Assembly (NCBI GenBank): GCA_965200035.1 | Contig: OZ241334.1 | Coordinates: 4,394,448 to 4,458,447, forward strand | From: UBA1952 sp965200035 | GTDB taxonomy: Bacteria; Bacteroidota; Bacteroidia; Chitinophagales; Chitinophagaceae | Length of the DNA: 64,000 nt | Direction of reading: 5' to 3' | In this document: piece by piece, positions 46,317 to 56,800 of the stretch | How positions within the stretch are numbered: the stretch's first letter is position 1 | How the letters are laid out: each line of letters starts with the position of its first letter | Position numbers and translations under genes: made by a program | The notes under the pieces: model-generated | The model's input: only the letters and a program-made list of their open reading frames with translations | Databases searched by the model: none | Told to the model about the DNA's origin: nothing

Positions 46317-47861
46317 TTAGTGGGTGATTTGTATTTTGATTGTTTGCTTTACACCTGCGTCATCCATGGCGTGCAAATAATAAACCCCGTCGGGAACATT
46401 CAGCGCTATTCTGCTTTCTACGTTGGCAGGTATCATTTGTTGCTTCACTATCTGCCCCATTACATTGGAGATGGAGACATAGATTTTTGCAGACAAAGTG
46501 CCAGGCACTTTTATGGTTAATATCCCGGTAGATGGATTGGGAAATACTTTAAGGCCAGCCTCTCCTGCGAATGTATGCACTGCCAATGATGGGCAGATAC
46601 CGGTACATTGCGTCGTTGCGTATGTCCAAACTGCGCCTGCAGAATCATTGTCGGCGAACCCACCATCGACAATGGTCTTCCCATCACCGGATATGGATAC
46701 GCTGCTTCCCTGTTGAGAATTCCCCGCACCACCTGTGCCGATGTATTTTTGCCCCGCCTGTGTCCAGGTATTGCCCGAACGTGTGAAAACCCAGAATTGC
46801 CCTGCGCTAAGGTTGGCAGGAAGCGTTCTATAGACATTTGCTCCGCCACCAAAGACCAAAGTATTACCATCTGAAGAAAGGCCAACAGATCCTCCCTGCT
46901 GTGCGTAGCCAATCGCATTGGTGCCTAGCAGATAGCTGCCCTGCCGCGCCCAGGTGCTTCCGGTTCTAACAAAGATTTCGACATGCCCCTGACCGCTGCC
47001 GCCCGTCCCGTTACCTGCACCGGCGGCACCGACCGCGACTGTATTTCCATCAGCAGAGAGAGATATACTGCTGCCCAGCTTAGGATAGGGGCCAGTGCCC
47101 GCAAGTGCACCCTGTTGCGTCCAGGACGAACCTGAACGGATAAAGAACCAAACGGCGCCGGTACCTGCTGCGTCTTGAGGACCGCCAAGCGCAATGGTGC
47201 TACCATCAGCAGAAATGCCCACCGAAATCCCTTGTTCAACATCTGAAAACGAATACCCCGAGCCTATGATCTTAGTACCCATTTGCGACCACGTGCTCCC
47301 AGAGCGGCTAAATACCCAGATAGCCCCGATTAAGGCATTATCCGTAGGACCGCCGATCACAACTGTATTTCCATCGCCAGAAAGCCCTACTGAATAACCT
47401 TGCAACGGTGTTCCGGTCATACCATTGCCCACTAGTTTGGCCTGCTGATTCCAGACGCTCCCACTTTTTGCGAAAATCCAAACCGCACCCACATTTCCAT
47501 TATCTCCCGGGCCACCCATCGTGATTGTATTACCATCGGCAGAAACCGCCACCGACTGGCCCTGATAGGCGGCCCCGATATTTCCTGTACCGGTGAGCTT
47601 TACCGGGTTGGTCCAGAAACATCCATTTCTGGTGTAGACGAATGCCGCGCCTGTATTCCCGGCATCGCCGGGAGCGCCCACCACAAGTGTGTTGCCGTCT
47701 GTGGATAATGATGTACTGTTCCCGAAACCTGTATTGGGCGTATTCGAAACAGCAATTTTATCGCACAACTGATAATAGGCTGTCTGGGCGGTTGCGGTAC
47801 AGGAAACGAAAACAAATGCGGAAGCAACGATGCTTCTAAATTTTAAGTAGTTTGGAATCAT
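46317..47861 (-). CDS. T9SS-exported FG-GAP-like repeat protein
   Basis: A 514-residue secreted protein. After the signal peptide (IVASAFVFVSCTATAQ) come about seven repeats of the form 'GxSVSLSADGNTVAVGAPxD...GAVWVFxRSGSxWxQ', an FG-GAP/integrin-propeller-like pattern that should fold as a seven-bladed propeller. Residues about 430-514 are a type A T9SS sorting domain (FPNPSTGILTIKVPG, ISNVMGQIVKQQ, LNVPDGVYYLHAMDD, KQTIKIQITH). It should be secreted and anchored at or released from the cell surface. It heads a minus-strand run with a barrel and a lipoprotein, just downstream of a two-component system. Confidence 0.88.
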   Translation of the reverse strand: MIPNYLKFRSIVASAFVFVSCTATAQTAYYQLCDKIAVSNTPNTGFGNSTSLSTDGNTLVVGAPGDAGNTGAAFVYTRNGCFWTNPVKLTGTGNIGAAYQGQSVAVSADGNTITMGGPGDNGNVGAVWIFAKSGSVWNQQAKLVGNGMTGTPLQGYSVGLSGDGNTVVIGGPTDNALIGAIWVFSRSGSTWSQMGTKIIGSGYSFSDVEQGISVGISADGSTIALGGPQDAAGTGAVWFFIRSGSSWTQQGALAGTGPYPKLGSSISLSADGNTVAVGAAGAGNGTGGSGQGHVEIFVRTGSTWARQGSYLLGTNAIGYAQQGGSVGLSSDGNTLVFGGGANVYRTLPANLSAGQFWVFTRSGNTWTQAGQKYIGTGGAGNSQQGSSVSISGDGKTIVDGGFADNDSAGAVWTYATTQCTGICPSLAVHTFAGEAGLKVFPNPSTGILTIKVPGTLSAKIYVSISNVMGQIVKQQMIPANVESRIALNVPDGVYYLHAMDDAGVKQTIKIQITH

Positions 47862-47869
47862 GATAAACT

Positions 47870-47891
47870 GATTTTAATAAAATCAAAAATA
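47870..47891 (-). promoter_or_regulatory. Promoter element and palindrome of the surface-protein operon
   Basis: Minus strand TATTTTTG (47891-47884) matches TAnnTTTG, 22 bases before the start codon. A perfect palindrome GATTTTA-A-TAAAATC occupies 47870-47884, so it overlaps the predicted transcription start and could be an operator. Confidence 0.45.
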
Positions 47892-47973
47892 TCATGAGTG
47901 GGTGCATCACTTTTATCACACCGGTGAAATAGCTTTTCGGACCGTTAAACACACAAAAAAAGCAATGACATTT

Positions 47974-48753
47974 TCAGAACCTCATTAATTCATCCAGTTT
48001 TGCCTTTCCATCCCGGGAAACAGGAAATGTTTTGTCTTTAAGATATTTCAGGGTCAACAGGTCTTCGCCCGGCGTATAAGTGGCGATCTGCTTATAATTT
48101 ATCAGAAAGGATTTGTGAATTCTACAAAACTGATAGCGGGTCAGTTGATCCTCCCATTCACCAATCAATCCATTGGTAATAGTCTCCTGTACACCTCCGA
48201 CCTCGTGGTCAATGTAAGTGAACTTTGTCTTCTCGCCTTTACCTTTGACGGTTTCACAATAAAGGATCTGCTTCACTTTCAGCGGAACTTTTTTCGCATT
48301 ATCCCTTAGCCAGACAATAGGCTCATCAATGCTATCGAGCGATAAACTATTCAACAAAGATTGAATCCTATGTTGGTCGGTATTGCCATTCTTCTTCTCT
48401 GAAAATTTTTTTACAGCATCTTTCAACTCTTCCATAACATAGGGTTTGGGCATGTAATGCAAGCCAAACTCTCTTATCTGTTCTATATTTTCGTTAATGT
48501 GCGCTGTTGTAAAAACGACATAAAAAGAGAGGTCATCAATAAGACTCAGAATCTCAAAACCTCCGGTATCATTGTCCTGTAGCTGTATATCCAGAAAAAG
48601 CAGTTCAGGTCGATGGGTCTTTATAGCAATAACACTGTCCGCAATATTGGTTGTTACAGCAACAATGTCGATCGTGTTATCGAAATCTCTTAGCAACCTT
48701 TTCAATTTGTCGCTATAGATCTTCTGGTCTTCTACTATGATGGCTTTAAACAT
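47974..48753 (-). CDS. LytTR-family response regulator
   Basis: A 259-residue two-component regulator. The receiver domain has the acidic pair (VEDQ), phospho-acceptor Asp55 in LLFLDIQL, Thr82 in VFTTAHI and Lys103 in YMPKPY. The C-terminal LytTR DNA-binding domain (about 150-255) has KQILYCETVKGKGEKTKFTY, GEWEDQLTRYQFCRIHKSFLINYKQI and the final TFPVSRDGKAKLDEL. All key residues are present. It overlaps the sensor kinase gene by 8 bases, so they are co-translated. Confidence 0.95.
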   Translation of the reverse strand: MFKAIIVEDQKIYSDKLKRLLRDFDNTIDIVAVTTNIADSVIAIKTHRPELLFLDIQLQDNDTGGFEILSLIDDLSFYVVFTTAHINENIEQIREFGLHYMPKPYVMEELKDAVKKFSEKKNGNTDQHRIQSLLNSLSLDSIDEPIVWLRDNAKKVPLKVKQILYCETVKGKGEKTKFTYIDHEVGGVQETITNGLIGEWEDQLTRYQFCRIHKSFLINYKQIATYTPGEDLLTLKYLKDKTFPVSRDGKAKLDELMRF

Positions 48754-51259
48754 CTGTTTTATTTTGGGGTGCGCTGACTATAATTGCGGGGAGTAAAAAT
48801 CTGACTTTTGTGCCGGAAGGTATTCCGTCCTTATTTTTCAGATCTTCTGTATGGACCGTTGCAGCGCCGTATTCAGCATTCCAAATTTCAATCAGCTTTC
48901 CGACAAGGTTTGTACCATAAGATTTCCTGTTTGCAATAGCCTTTGCGATGGCTGCCGCCCGGCCAATGCCGTTGTCTGTTATAATACATGAAATGAGATC
49001 ATCCTGCTTTGTGATTTGTACACTGAAAAAGCCACCCATTTCTGAAAGTCCGTGTCTGATCGCATTTTCGACAACAACCTGCAGCACCATTGGTGGCATC
49101 AGTGTGTTTTTTGCGTCAATAGCTCCGGCAACGCTTATGTTGTAAGTGATATAATTGTCAGGATATTTTAATAGCATCAGCTCCACATAATTCCTCACGA
49201 AATCAACTTCATCCACAATACGCGCCTTTCTTTTTTCAAACGAGTTTGACAATGCAATCCTAATCAGTTGACTGAGCCTGTTTGCATATTTACTGGCAGC
49301 CGTATTATTACCTTGTTCAATAAAATTGTCGATATAGGCAATGGTATCTGTAACAAAATGAGAATCCAGCTGCGCCTTCAAAGCTTCCTGCTGAAGCTCC
49401 ATTTTTTCCTGCCGGAGCTCCATTTTTTCATTGTGATCACGAAGTGTATGGATCTTATGTCTGTCCCTGTCTTTCTTGCGATTAAAAAGAAAAATCACAA
49501 CAATAAAAAGAATGATGAGCATTGCAACTGTCAGCCCAAATATCATTCGTCCTTTGTTTATTATTCTTGCTACAGCCATTTCCTGTACATGGAGGGCTTG
49601 TAATGAATCCTGTTTTTTACCTGCATCAAACCGGGCTTGTAACAGTATTATTTTTTTGTCATTCTCCCGATTGGATAAGCTGTCATTGTTTTCGACAGCC
49701 AAGCGATAATGCAGATAGGCATCTTTGTAGCTTCCCTGCAGGCTATCTATCGCTGCCTGTACTTCGTACCCGTTTTTAAGCAATTCGTGGCTGCCTAAAT
49801 CTTTTGCTATCTGCAGGCCTTTTAACACATTTGCAGCAGCAATCTGCTCTTTGCCCTGCTCCATGTAAATGCGCGCCAAACTAATGCTGGCATCTGAAAT
49901 TCCATATTTATCGCCTATCTCTTCAGCAATCTTCAAGGCCTTTCCCAAATTGTCCAGTGCTTCCGGGTATTTTTTTTGACGCCCGTATATCACGCCAATA
50001 CTGCTATAGGAAACATTTGCCCCTGCTTTGTCGCCTATCGTACTTTCTACATCCAGCGCTTTGTATAAATGCAATAGTGCTTCAGGGTAATTATTCATAT
50101 CAAAATACACGGCTCCTAAATTGTTTTGCGCCATGCTTATCCCCTGCTTATTTCCAGTTTCTTCCCGAACTTTCAACGCTGCAGCATATCTCTTTAATGC
50201 CTCCGGATAGTTGTGCTGCGAATAATAAACATTCCCAATGTTTATGGATTCGTCACCCACCCCGTTTTTGTTGCCAATCTCCTCGTGAATTTTTAAAGCT
50301 GCCAGAAAGTTTTCCAAAGCAACAGGATGATTGCCGTGGTTGTAATAAATGAGTCCTATGTTGTTGTACGACCCTGCTATTCCCTTTTTATCTTTAATCA
50401 GCTGCCTCAGTTCAAGGCCTTTGCCGAGGCATATTATGGCTTGCTCATAATTGCCCATGGCATTATAGGTGTTGCCCATATTGTTCCAAATGTCTCCCAT
50501 CCCCTTCTTATCGTCCAACTCCTTGCGGAGGTTCATTCCTTTCTCGAAAAAATCCAATGCTTCCTGATATTTCCCCTGGGCCTTGCAAATGATACCAATA
50601 TTCTGATAGGAATCGCCTAATCCACTTTTGTCGCCCAGTTTGCGCCGTAACTCCAAGCTGCGTGTTTGAAAATCGATAGCCTGCGCATATTCGCCTTTTG
50701 CATTGTAGAGATTCCCGATATTGTTACAGATACTCGCAATATTATAATCGTCCTTTATTCCCTCAGCGCTTTTTAAAGCAAGACTGTAATTTTCCAGCGC
50801 ATCGTTCGGTTTGCCGAGATCGCTAGAAATGATTCCCATAGCAGTATGGGCTCTTATTTCGCCTCTAATGGCTTCTCTCTTATGGTCAGAATTGCCCTTT
50901 GCCTTGTCGTACCATTCGATTGCCTGCCGGGTATTTTGAAGGGCCTGATCATATTTAGCTTCATTTTCGAAAGCGGCTCCTATGGTCAGGTATGCGTCAG
51001 CCTTCCCCATATTATAGTCCAGATCTTCAGCTAAATGCAATGCCTCATTAGCAAGTATAATCGCAGAATCCGGACGATTACGACGTTGATCAAAAGCAAG
51101 TGCGTTCAGGACCTCTATTCTTTCCGTGCTTTTTGCGCTCCGCAGTGCAGATCGCAGAGAATCCGTTCTTTCCTGTCCCTGCCTTTGGGCATGTACCGGA
51201 GTATTACAATACAGGAAAATGGAGAAGAACAGCCACTTCGTTAGTCGTTGGGAAATCAT
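48746..51259 (-). CDS. TPR sensor histidine kinase (LytS/His_kinase family)
   Basis: A membrane sensor kinase of 837 residues. Start ATG 51259 gives the signal peptide WLFFSIFLYCNTPVHA. The outer region has about ten TPR units (about 40-480; many read 'GNxYxxxGxYxxAxxxxxxALxIxEEIGDKxG'). One membrane segment (MIFGLTVAMLIILFIVVIFLF), a coiled coil, then the kinase: His box LDSHFVTDTIAYID, N box VENAIRHGL, and G box ITDNGIGR. The His box differs from the usual 'PHFLFNxL' by lacking Pro and Phe-Asn. Such TPR-kinases pair with LytTR regulators, as here. The signal sensed is unknown. Confidence 0.92.
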   Translation of the reverse strand: MISQRLTKWLFFSIFLYCNTPVHAQRQGQERTDSLRSALRSAKSTERIEVLNALAFDQRRNRPDSAIILANEALHLAEDLDYNMGKADAYLTIGAAFENEAKYDQALQNTRQAIEWYDKAKGNSDHKREAIRGEIRAHTAMGIISSDLGKPNDALENYSLALKSAEGIKDDYNIASICNNIGNLYNAKGEYAQAIDFQTRSLELRRKLGDKSGLGDSYQNIGIICKAQGKYQEALDFFEKGMNLRKELDDKKGMGDIWNNMGNTYNAMGNYEQAIICLGKGLELRQLIKDKKGIAGSYNNIGLIYYNHGNHPVALENFLAALKIHEEIGNKNGVGDESINIGNVYYSQHNYPEALKRYAAALKVREETGNKQGISMAQNNLGAVYFDMNNYPEALLHLYKALDVESTIGDKAGANVSYSSIGVIYGRQKKYPEALDNLGKALKIAEEIGDKYGISDASISLARIYMEQGKEQIAAANVLKGLQIAKDLGSHELLKNGYEVQAAIDSLQGSYKDAYLHYRLAVENNDSLSNRENDKKIILLQARFDAGKKQDSLQALHVQEMAVARIINKGRMIFGLTVAMLIILFIVVIFLFNRKKDRDRHKIHTLRDHNEKMELRQEKMELQQEALKAQLDSHFVTDTIAYIDNFIEQGNNTAASKYANRLSQLIRIALSNSFEKRKARIVDEVDFVRNYVELMLLKYPDNYITYNISVAGAIDAKNTLMPPMVLQVVVENAIRHGLSEMGGFFSVQITKQDDLISCIITDNGIGRAAAIAKAIANRKSYGTNLVGKLIEIWNAEYGAATVHTEDLKNKDGIPSGTKVRFLLPAIIVSAPQNKTDV

Positions 51260-51732
51260 TATTGAGGCGCAAGGCGTTTGACAAATACGATCGGTCATCA
51301 TAGTTTAACAGGCCAATCAGTTTATTATCTGGCTCAAGAAATTGCTATGAGTCAATTTCAACATGATGACCTGAATTTCCTCAGCAAAAAAAATTTCTCG
51401 GATAAATCAGATATGTTTGAAAATTAAACATTAAGCCAGGTCCGATAATTAATTTACTGCAGCACTTTATTATAGACATGTTAGCTCAATAACTTCTGTG
51501 CACAAAATAGCAAGTGCCATACGTTCAATCAATGGGTAAAATCTCTGTTATTGAGGTGAAAAAACACCACATCAAGGTTTAATGACCTGATAATATTCGC
51601 TCCATAAGGCATTTGCAGTTCGCTATCTTTATTACGTTTAAAAACGTATTTATAGAAAACGATTCCCCAAGACCTGCTATGGCTTCAATGTTGCAACAAC
51701 GCTTACAACGATCCAGTAATGATGCAAATCCT
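51260..51732. other. Intergenic region between sensor kinase and AraC gene
   Basis: 473 bases, AT-rich, between divergent genes. No RNA, repeat or clear promoter motif is recognised. If the AraC gene starts at 51679 or earlier, part of it is coding. Confidence 0.5.
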
Positions 51733-52551
51733 ATGATAGAAGTGTTAGAGCCGCAGGATACGCTGTTGAAACAATTTGTGGATAGCGTATACATCTTTAG
51801 AAAAGGTACGGGCAAGCTTGAATTTACTGCTTATCCGTCTGTGAATACCCCTGTCGCTTTATTCCGCAATACAAGCATCTCGTCAGATAAAGATTGCATC
51901 TTAATACAAAATTCGATTGAGCCCAATTACCTGGCCATCGCCTGTAATCAGCTATCGGGTGGCACTCATTTGCAGTATTTACAGCTGGTTGATGAGATTG
52001 CGATCAATTTTAAGCCTTTGGGATTTGTCAGTTTTTCTCAAACAAGTCTGAGAAGCGGAAAGCTGTCGCAGGTAGAAACATGGCGCGCGTTTTTACCGGG
52101 CTTATTCAATGATGTTTTTGAAACCAACGATACCAAAATACAGTTACAGTATATTGAGGACTTCTTAAAAAAGCGGTATAAACCTGTGCCAAAGGAAACT
52201 ATATTATTCAAGGCGCTCGGATTGCTCAACGACACGGCTACAGATTATAAAATGCTGGAAATAGCCAGCCTCGTCGGTATTCATTACAAACAGTTGTACC
52301 GTCATTTTTCGGAAAATGTCGGTTGCAGTCTCGCACACTACCGCAACCTGGTAAAGTTCCGCACTTCGATAACTGCAAAAATAAATCAGGGTACCAGTTC
52401 CCGTCTGGTTGATATCTGCTATGATCATGGTTACACCGATCAACCCTATTTTATAAAACAGTTCAGGAAGCTGACGGGCGAAAATCCCTCCCGCTTTTTC
52501 AGAGACGTTATTTCCTTTGGGAACGATAAAGTCATCTTTAAAGTTGATTAG
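51733..52551 (+). CDS. AraC-family transcriptional regulator
   Basis: A 272-residue regulator from ATG 51733, chosen because MIEVLEPQDTLLKQFVDSVYIF matches the usual opening of this AraC subgroup; in-frame ATGs at 51679 and 51661 would add poorly typical residues. The N-terminal domain is the kind often annotated DUF6597; the C-terminal AraC domain has two helix-turn-helices (MLEIASLVGIHYKQLYRHF and LVDICYDHGYTDQPYFIKQF) and the GENPSRFF ending. The membrane-protein gene downstream is 80 bases away on the same strand and could be its target or partner. Confidence 0.87.
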   Translation: MIEVLEPQDTLLKQFVDSVYIFRKGTGKLEFTAYPSVNTPVALFRNTSISSDKDCILIQNSIEPNYLAIACNQLSGGTHLQYLQLVDEIAINFKPLGFVSFSQTSLRSGKLSQVETWRAFLPGLFNDVFETNDTKIQLQYIEDFLKKRYKPVPKETILFKALGLLNDTATDYKMLEIASLVGIHYKQLYRHFSENVGCSLAHYRNLVKFRTSITAKINQGTSSRLVDICYDHGYTDQPYFIKQFRKLTGENPSRFFRDVISFGNDKVIFKVD

Positions 52552-52631
52552 TGAATTTGTCCAAAAAGTACAATTCCATCCAACTATTCGTAGCGATTTT
52601 TGCGGGAGCTATCCAATAACACTGCTACTCA

Positions 52632-53789
52632 ATGGAGGACTTTCAAAAACCGGGGACATTAAACAAAACAGAACAAAATGCAGGAGCTGTTATTAGCCTG
52701 TTTGCCCTGACATTAATATTCATCTACCTATCTTTCGGCCTCTTTGGACTGAACAGTGAAACAGCTATAATTTCCTCAATCGGAATTGCTTTTTTGTGCT
52801 CGGTCTGCCTGTGTCTTTTTACCCTCATCAAGTATAGAAGAGAACATAAACCGCTCGTAATCGACTATCTCAATATCGGCACACAGCGATATGTTTTAGC
52901 TATATTGATGGCTTTATACGGGATAGATAAGCTACTGGGCAATTTTTTCGACTACCAGCTTTTCGCGCTGGACTCCAAGCTTGCAGATGTTTCGGAATTT
53001 CAGTTAGCCTGGTTTTTTTATGGTAAAAACCACTGGCAGGAATTATTCACCGGATTGATGGAATTTGTGCCCGGAATATTGCTCTTTCGTAAGCAGACTT
53101 ATTATGTTGCAGCACTTATTCTTTTGCCTGTTACTTCACAGGTTTTCCTGCTCAATTTTTTCTTCAAGATCGGTGGCGTTACATTCCCTGCAGCTACCAT
53201 TTTACTTGCCTGTAATCTCTACATCCTATACAGTCAGCGGGAAAAAATAGTCCTGTTTTTCAGATCGCTGAGTTTCAGTTCAGTTGATGTTCTTACCGGC
53301 AAAGCAAAAACCATCATCAGAATACTCAAAATCATGGGTATTTCGCTGGCAGTTATGCTTGTATTCGTGAAAGTAAGGCCGGTCATTTTCAGATCACAAT
53401 ATCAGCGCATGTACCAGGGATTGGTTGGTGTATATTCATTGAAAGAGATGAAGAAAAACGGCTTGGAATTCAAGCCTCTTAACGATAGTAACTATTACAG
53501 AGACCTATACATCGAGAAGCAAGCTAGGTGGAATATTTTAAGGAGATTCGATAACGAGACGGAAGCTTTTGTTTTAAAGATTGGTACGCGCAATGATTCC
53601 CTGGGACTTTATATAAACAAAAGCGGCATTGGCGATGGCCCGACCATTGTTGATACGATTACAGCCCTAAGAGGCATATATAAATTACAGGGAAAATATC
53701 TCACGATTAAGGGTATTAAAATGCAGGACACTTTAGAGCTGATTTATGAAAAGCAAGAGAAATTTAAGCCGAAGAAATGGCTTTGGTGA
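52632..53789 (+). CDS. Polytopic membrane protein with C-terminal soluble domain
   Basis: A 385-residue protein. Residues 1-205 hold six or seven hydrophobic segments (VISLFALTLIFIYLSFGLFG, YVLAILMALYGIDKLLGNF, AALILLPVTSQVFLLNFFF, PAATILLACNLYIL), in part like DoxX-type four-helix modules. Another segment (ILKIMGISLAVMLVFVKV) leads to an extracytoplasmic beta-rich domain (QGLVGVYSLKEMKKNG, TITALRGIYKLQGKYLTIKG) ending KPKKWLW. No family recognised with confidence. It follows the AraC gene and converges with the giant T9SS gene, leaving 14 bases. Confidence 0.7.
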   Translation: MEDFQKPGTLNKTEQNAGAVISLFALTLIFIYLSFGLFGLNSETAIISSIGIAFLCSVCLCLFTLIKYRREHKPLVIDYLNIGTQRYVLAILMALYGIDKLLGNFFDYQLFALDSKLADVSEFQLAWFFYGKNHWQELFTGLMEFVPGILLFRKQTYYVAALILLPVTSQVFLLNFFFKIGGVTFPAATILLACNLYILYSQREKIVLFFRSLSFSSVDVLTGKAKTIIRILKIMGISLAVMLVFVKVRPVIFRSQYQRMYQGLVGVYSLKEMKKNGLEFKPLNDSNYYRDLYIEKQARWNILRRFDNETEAFVLKIGTRNDSLGLYINKSGIGDGPTIVDTITALRGIYKLQGKYLTIKGIKMQDTLELIYEKQEKFKPKKWLW

Positions 53790-53803
53790 GCTTAAAAACT
53801 CAT

Positions 53804-56800
53804 TTATTCTCTCACTATTTTCAATACCTGGCCATCAGCGGTTTTCAGGAAGTAAATGCCCGGTTGCCATCTGCTTACATCAAGGCTTATCCGGCCTGTC
53901 AGGATGAATCTCTGCACCATTATCCCTTTTGCATCTGTAATAACAACTTCGCGACCATCCAGCGCCTCGCTTGTATTACTTACTATCAAGGTGTTTCTGG
54001 CAGGATTCGGCGAGGCGGTTGCTTTACCCGCTGCATTGCCGAAGCTTACTTTCTCTGTATTGCTGTAAGTGTAAGCACCACTTGCATCCATCAGCAGCAA
54101 CCGGTAGTAGAGCGTGGTTCTCTGGCTTACGGGAATATCTGATAAATCATCAACCAACGAATAGACCTCTTTGCCGGATGGCCCTACCCTGCCTATCTCT
54201 TTAAAGTTGATAGCGTCTGTGCTGCGTTGCACTGCATAATGATCCAGGTCTTCCGCAGTTACCTGCCATTTGGTGAGCACAGACTGTTCGCCATTATATT
54301 TCCGGGCAGTAAAGGAGAGCAATTTTACCGGCAGCGGGGTGGATGATGGAATGATGAGTGCAGCGGTACCTCCGCTGAAAGACGTAACAGCGCTGAACTG
54401 AGCATAAGGCACATTATTGTCTGCACCATAAGTGAAGCTGAGGTTTATCCGGTTGCCGCCATTGATATTGCCGGCAGTAACCTGCGCGGGAGTGAATAGC
54501 GTGCCGGTAGTTTTGAACCATTGAATATTGCCGGCTCTGCTGCCAAGACTAGCTGCAACAGCGCTTGCATGCAGCGCAACAGTATCTGCAGGATTATAGT
54601 AAAAGCGCACCTGCACAGGGCTGGCGAGGGTTGTGCCATTGAGGTCCACATTCCAGTAGCGCCGCATTACAAAGTTGCCGCCGGATGCATTAGCCTGATT
54701 AATATTGTCGTTCTCAAGATTTACAAAAATCCGCGCAGCTGCTTTGGCAGCATTATTATTTGTACCCCAGTTAATAGCAAAAGCAAGACTATCTGGTTGG
54801 GAAGCCACTGCATAGTAAGTCCATCCGTTATCATCACATATAGCAGGGAAGGGATGGTTATTGGCGCTGCTGGTGCTCAGGCTTACATTTCCTGAATAGA
54901 GCCCGGCAGTTGTATTGCTTTGCTTTTCGTAAGCACCCATATCCACTACTGTATTTTTTATCCGGGGACGGCCAAGAACATCGGTAAGGATAGATGCTGT
55001 TGAATCATTAATACCTGCATTCAGCGCCGGCGTGCAGAATTGGAGCTGCAGCCCGTCATCGGCTGTAAACCACACACCATCGTAGCCCGTGGGCAAAGTA
55101 TCATTTACAAAAGGAGATGCGCTTCCGAGTATATTGCCTGTTTGCCCTGCGCTGTAATCTTTTTGGGTAAAGCAATAATTTATCTTCACCAAATCTGCTT
55201 TTATATCCGGATTGCCAGTCGGACCATTGCCATTTACATTTCCCCAAAAAGTGCTGTTGGTGAACTGTGGACTATTGGCCGAAACTCCGTTTACGAAATA
55301 TGCGCCGCCGCCATTTGTCGTAGCCGTATTGTTGCAGAAAGTAGTATTTACCACCTTCATCGATGATCCATCACCGGCGAGACCGCCTCCATTGACCGCT
55401 GTGTTGCCGTAAAAAATAACATTTTTCAGTACGGGTGGCGTATTATCACCGGCATTGTACATCCCCCCGCCATCGCCGGCTGTTGTATTGCGGAAGAATG
55501 CCACATTGCTGAGCATTATGGGAGAAGCATAATTATCAACCCCGCCGCCGCCGGCAAACAAAGAGACATTCCCGCTGATCACCGAATTGCTGACGACCAG
55601 TGCGCTGAAATAATTAGCTATACCGCCGCCGCCATAATCCGCGCTGTTGCTGTCAACAGTCACATGATTAATGATTGAGTTGGAGTAGTATGTGCTGATG
55701 CCCCCGCCATATCCGTTTGCAGCAGAGTTATGGGTGATAAGCAGGTTCCTGAGGGTTGGTGATGCATATTCCAGATAAATGCCGCCGCCTAAATATGAAT
55801 CAGATCCATCGCCATCGCGTATAGTGAAACCATCCAGGATCGCCGTGCCGGTCATGGGTGCTGTTGATGCAAATGTGTTATTGATAACCACATTCCCGTT
55901 GCCTTTCAATATTGAGGGGTTAGTGGAGTAATTGCGCCGGATAAGCCCTGTATCTGTATTGCGCAGCCCTCCATACATAACTACGCCTTTGACCATTTTG
56001 AAAGAATTGCCGGCAGCAGGCTGGTAGGTACCTTTAGCAACCCACACCGTATCGCCTGCAACGAGGGAAGGATCTTTTAATGCGGCTTCCATATTATTGA
56101 ATGCAGTGCCCCAGCTCATTCCGTCGTGAAGGCCGTTTACATTGGCGCTGTCCACATAGTAACGTGTAAAAGTGGGATACTTGAACTCGTAAGCCCCCTT
56201 GTCATAAGCATTACCGGAAGGCCGCGACAGGCCGGTGATATCTTTGGTTGCCGCAGCCGCAATTCCTGCAGACACACCATTAACCGGCGACGGATTATCT
56301 GCTGCAATAATTGTTTTACCACTGTTTATTGATGAAGGAAGTATGCCGTATTTCAACTGCAAACCATCATCTGCGTTCATCCAGATACCGTCAGCCCCTG
56401 CAGGCAAAGTGTCATTTACGAAAGGAGACAATAGAGCTACTTCATTACCAACCCCGGGCTTCGCAGCCTGCAGCAAGCAGTAAGTGAGAGAATCTGTACC
56501 AGCGCCGGATATCGCCGCATTTCCCCAAAATACCGTGTTCGTCGCCTTGATGTACGAAGTCCGTTGCGGGAAATATACGTTCACGAAGAGCAGGTTATCG
56601 GCGCTGGTATTATTGCTGAAGGTCGTGTTGGTCATCGTGGCATCTCCATACTGGTTGCTGTAGATAGTTGCAGCCGCACCGCTGGCCCTGTTGGCCCGGA
56701 ATACCGTATTGGTAAATTTTGAAGAGCACTGATAGTAGTTGTAATAAGCGCCGCCGTTCGTTGCCGTATCATTTTCGAACACTACATTGTTGGCCACAAG

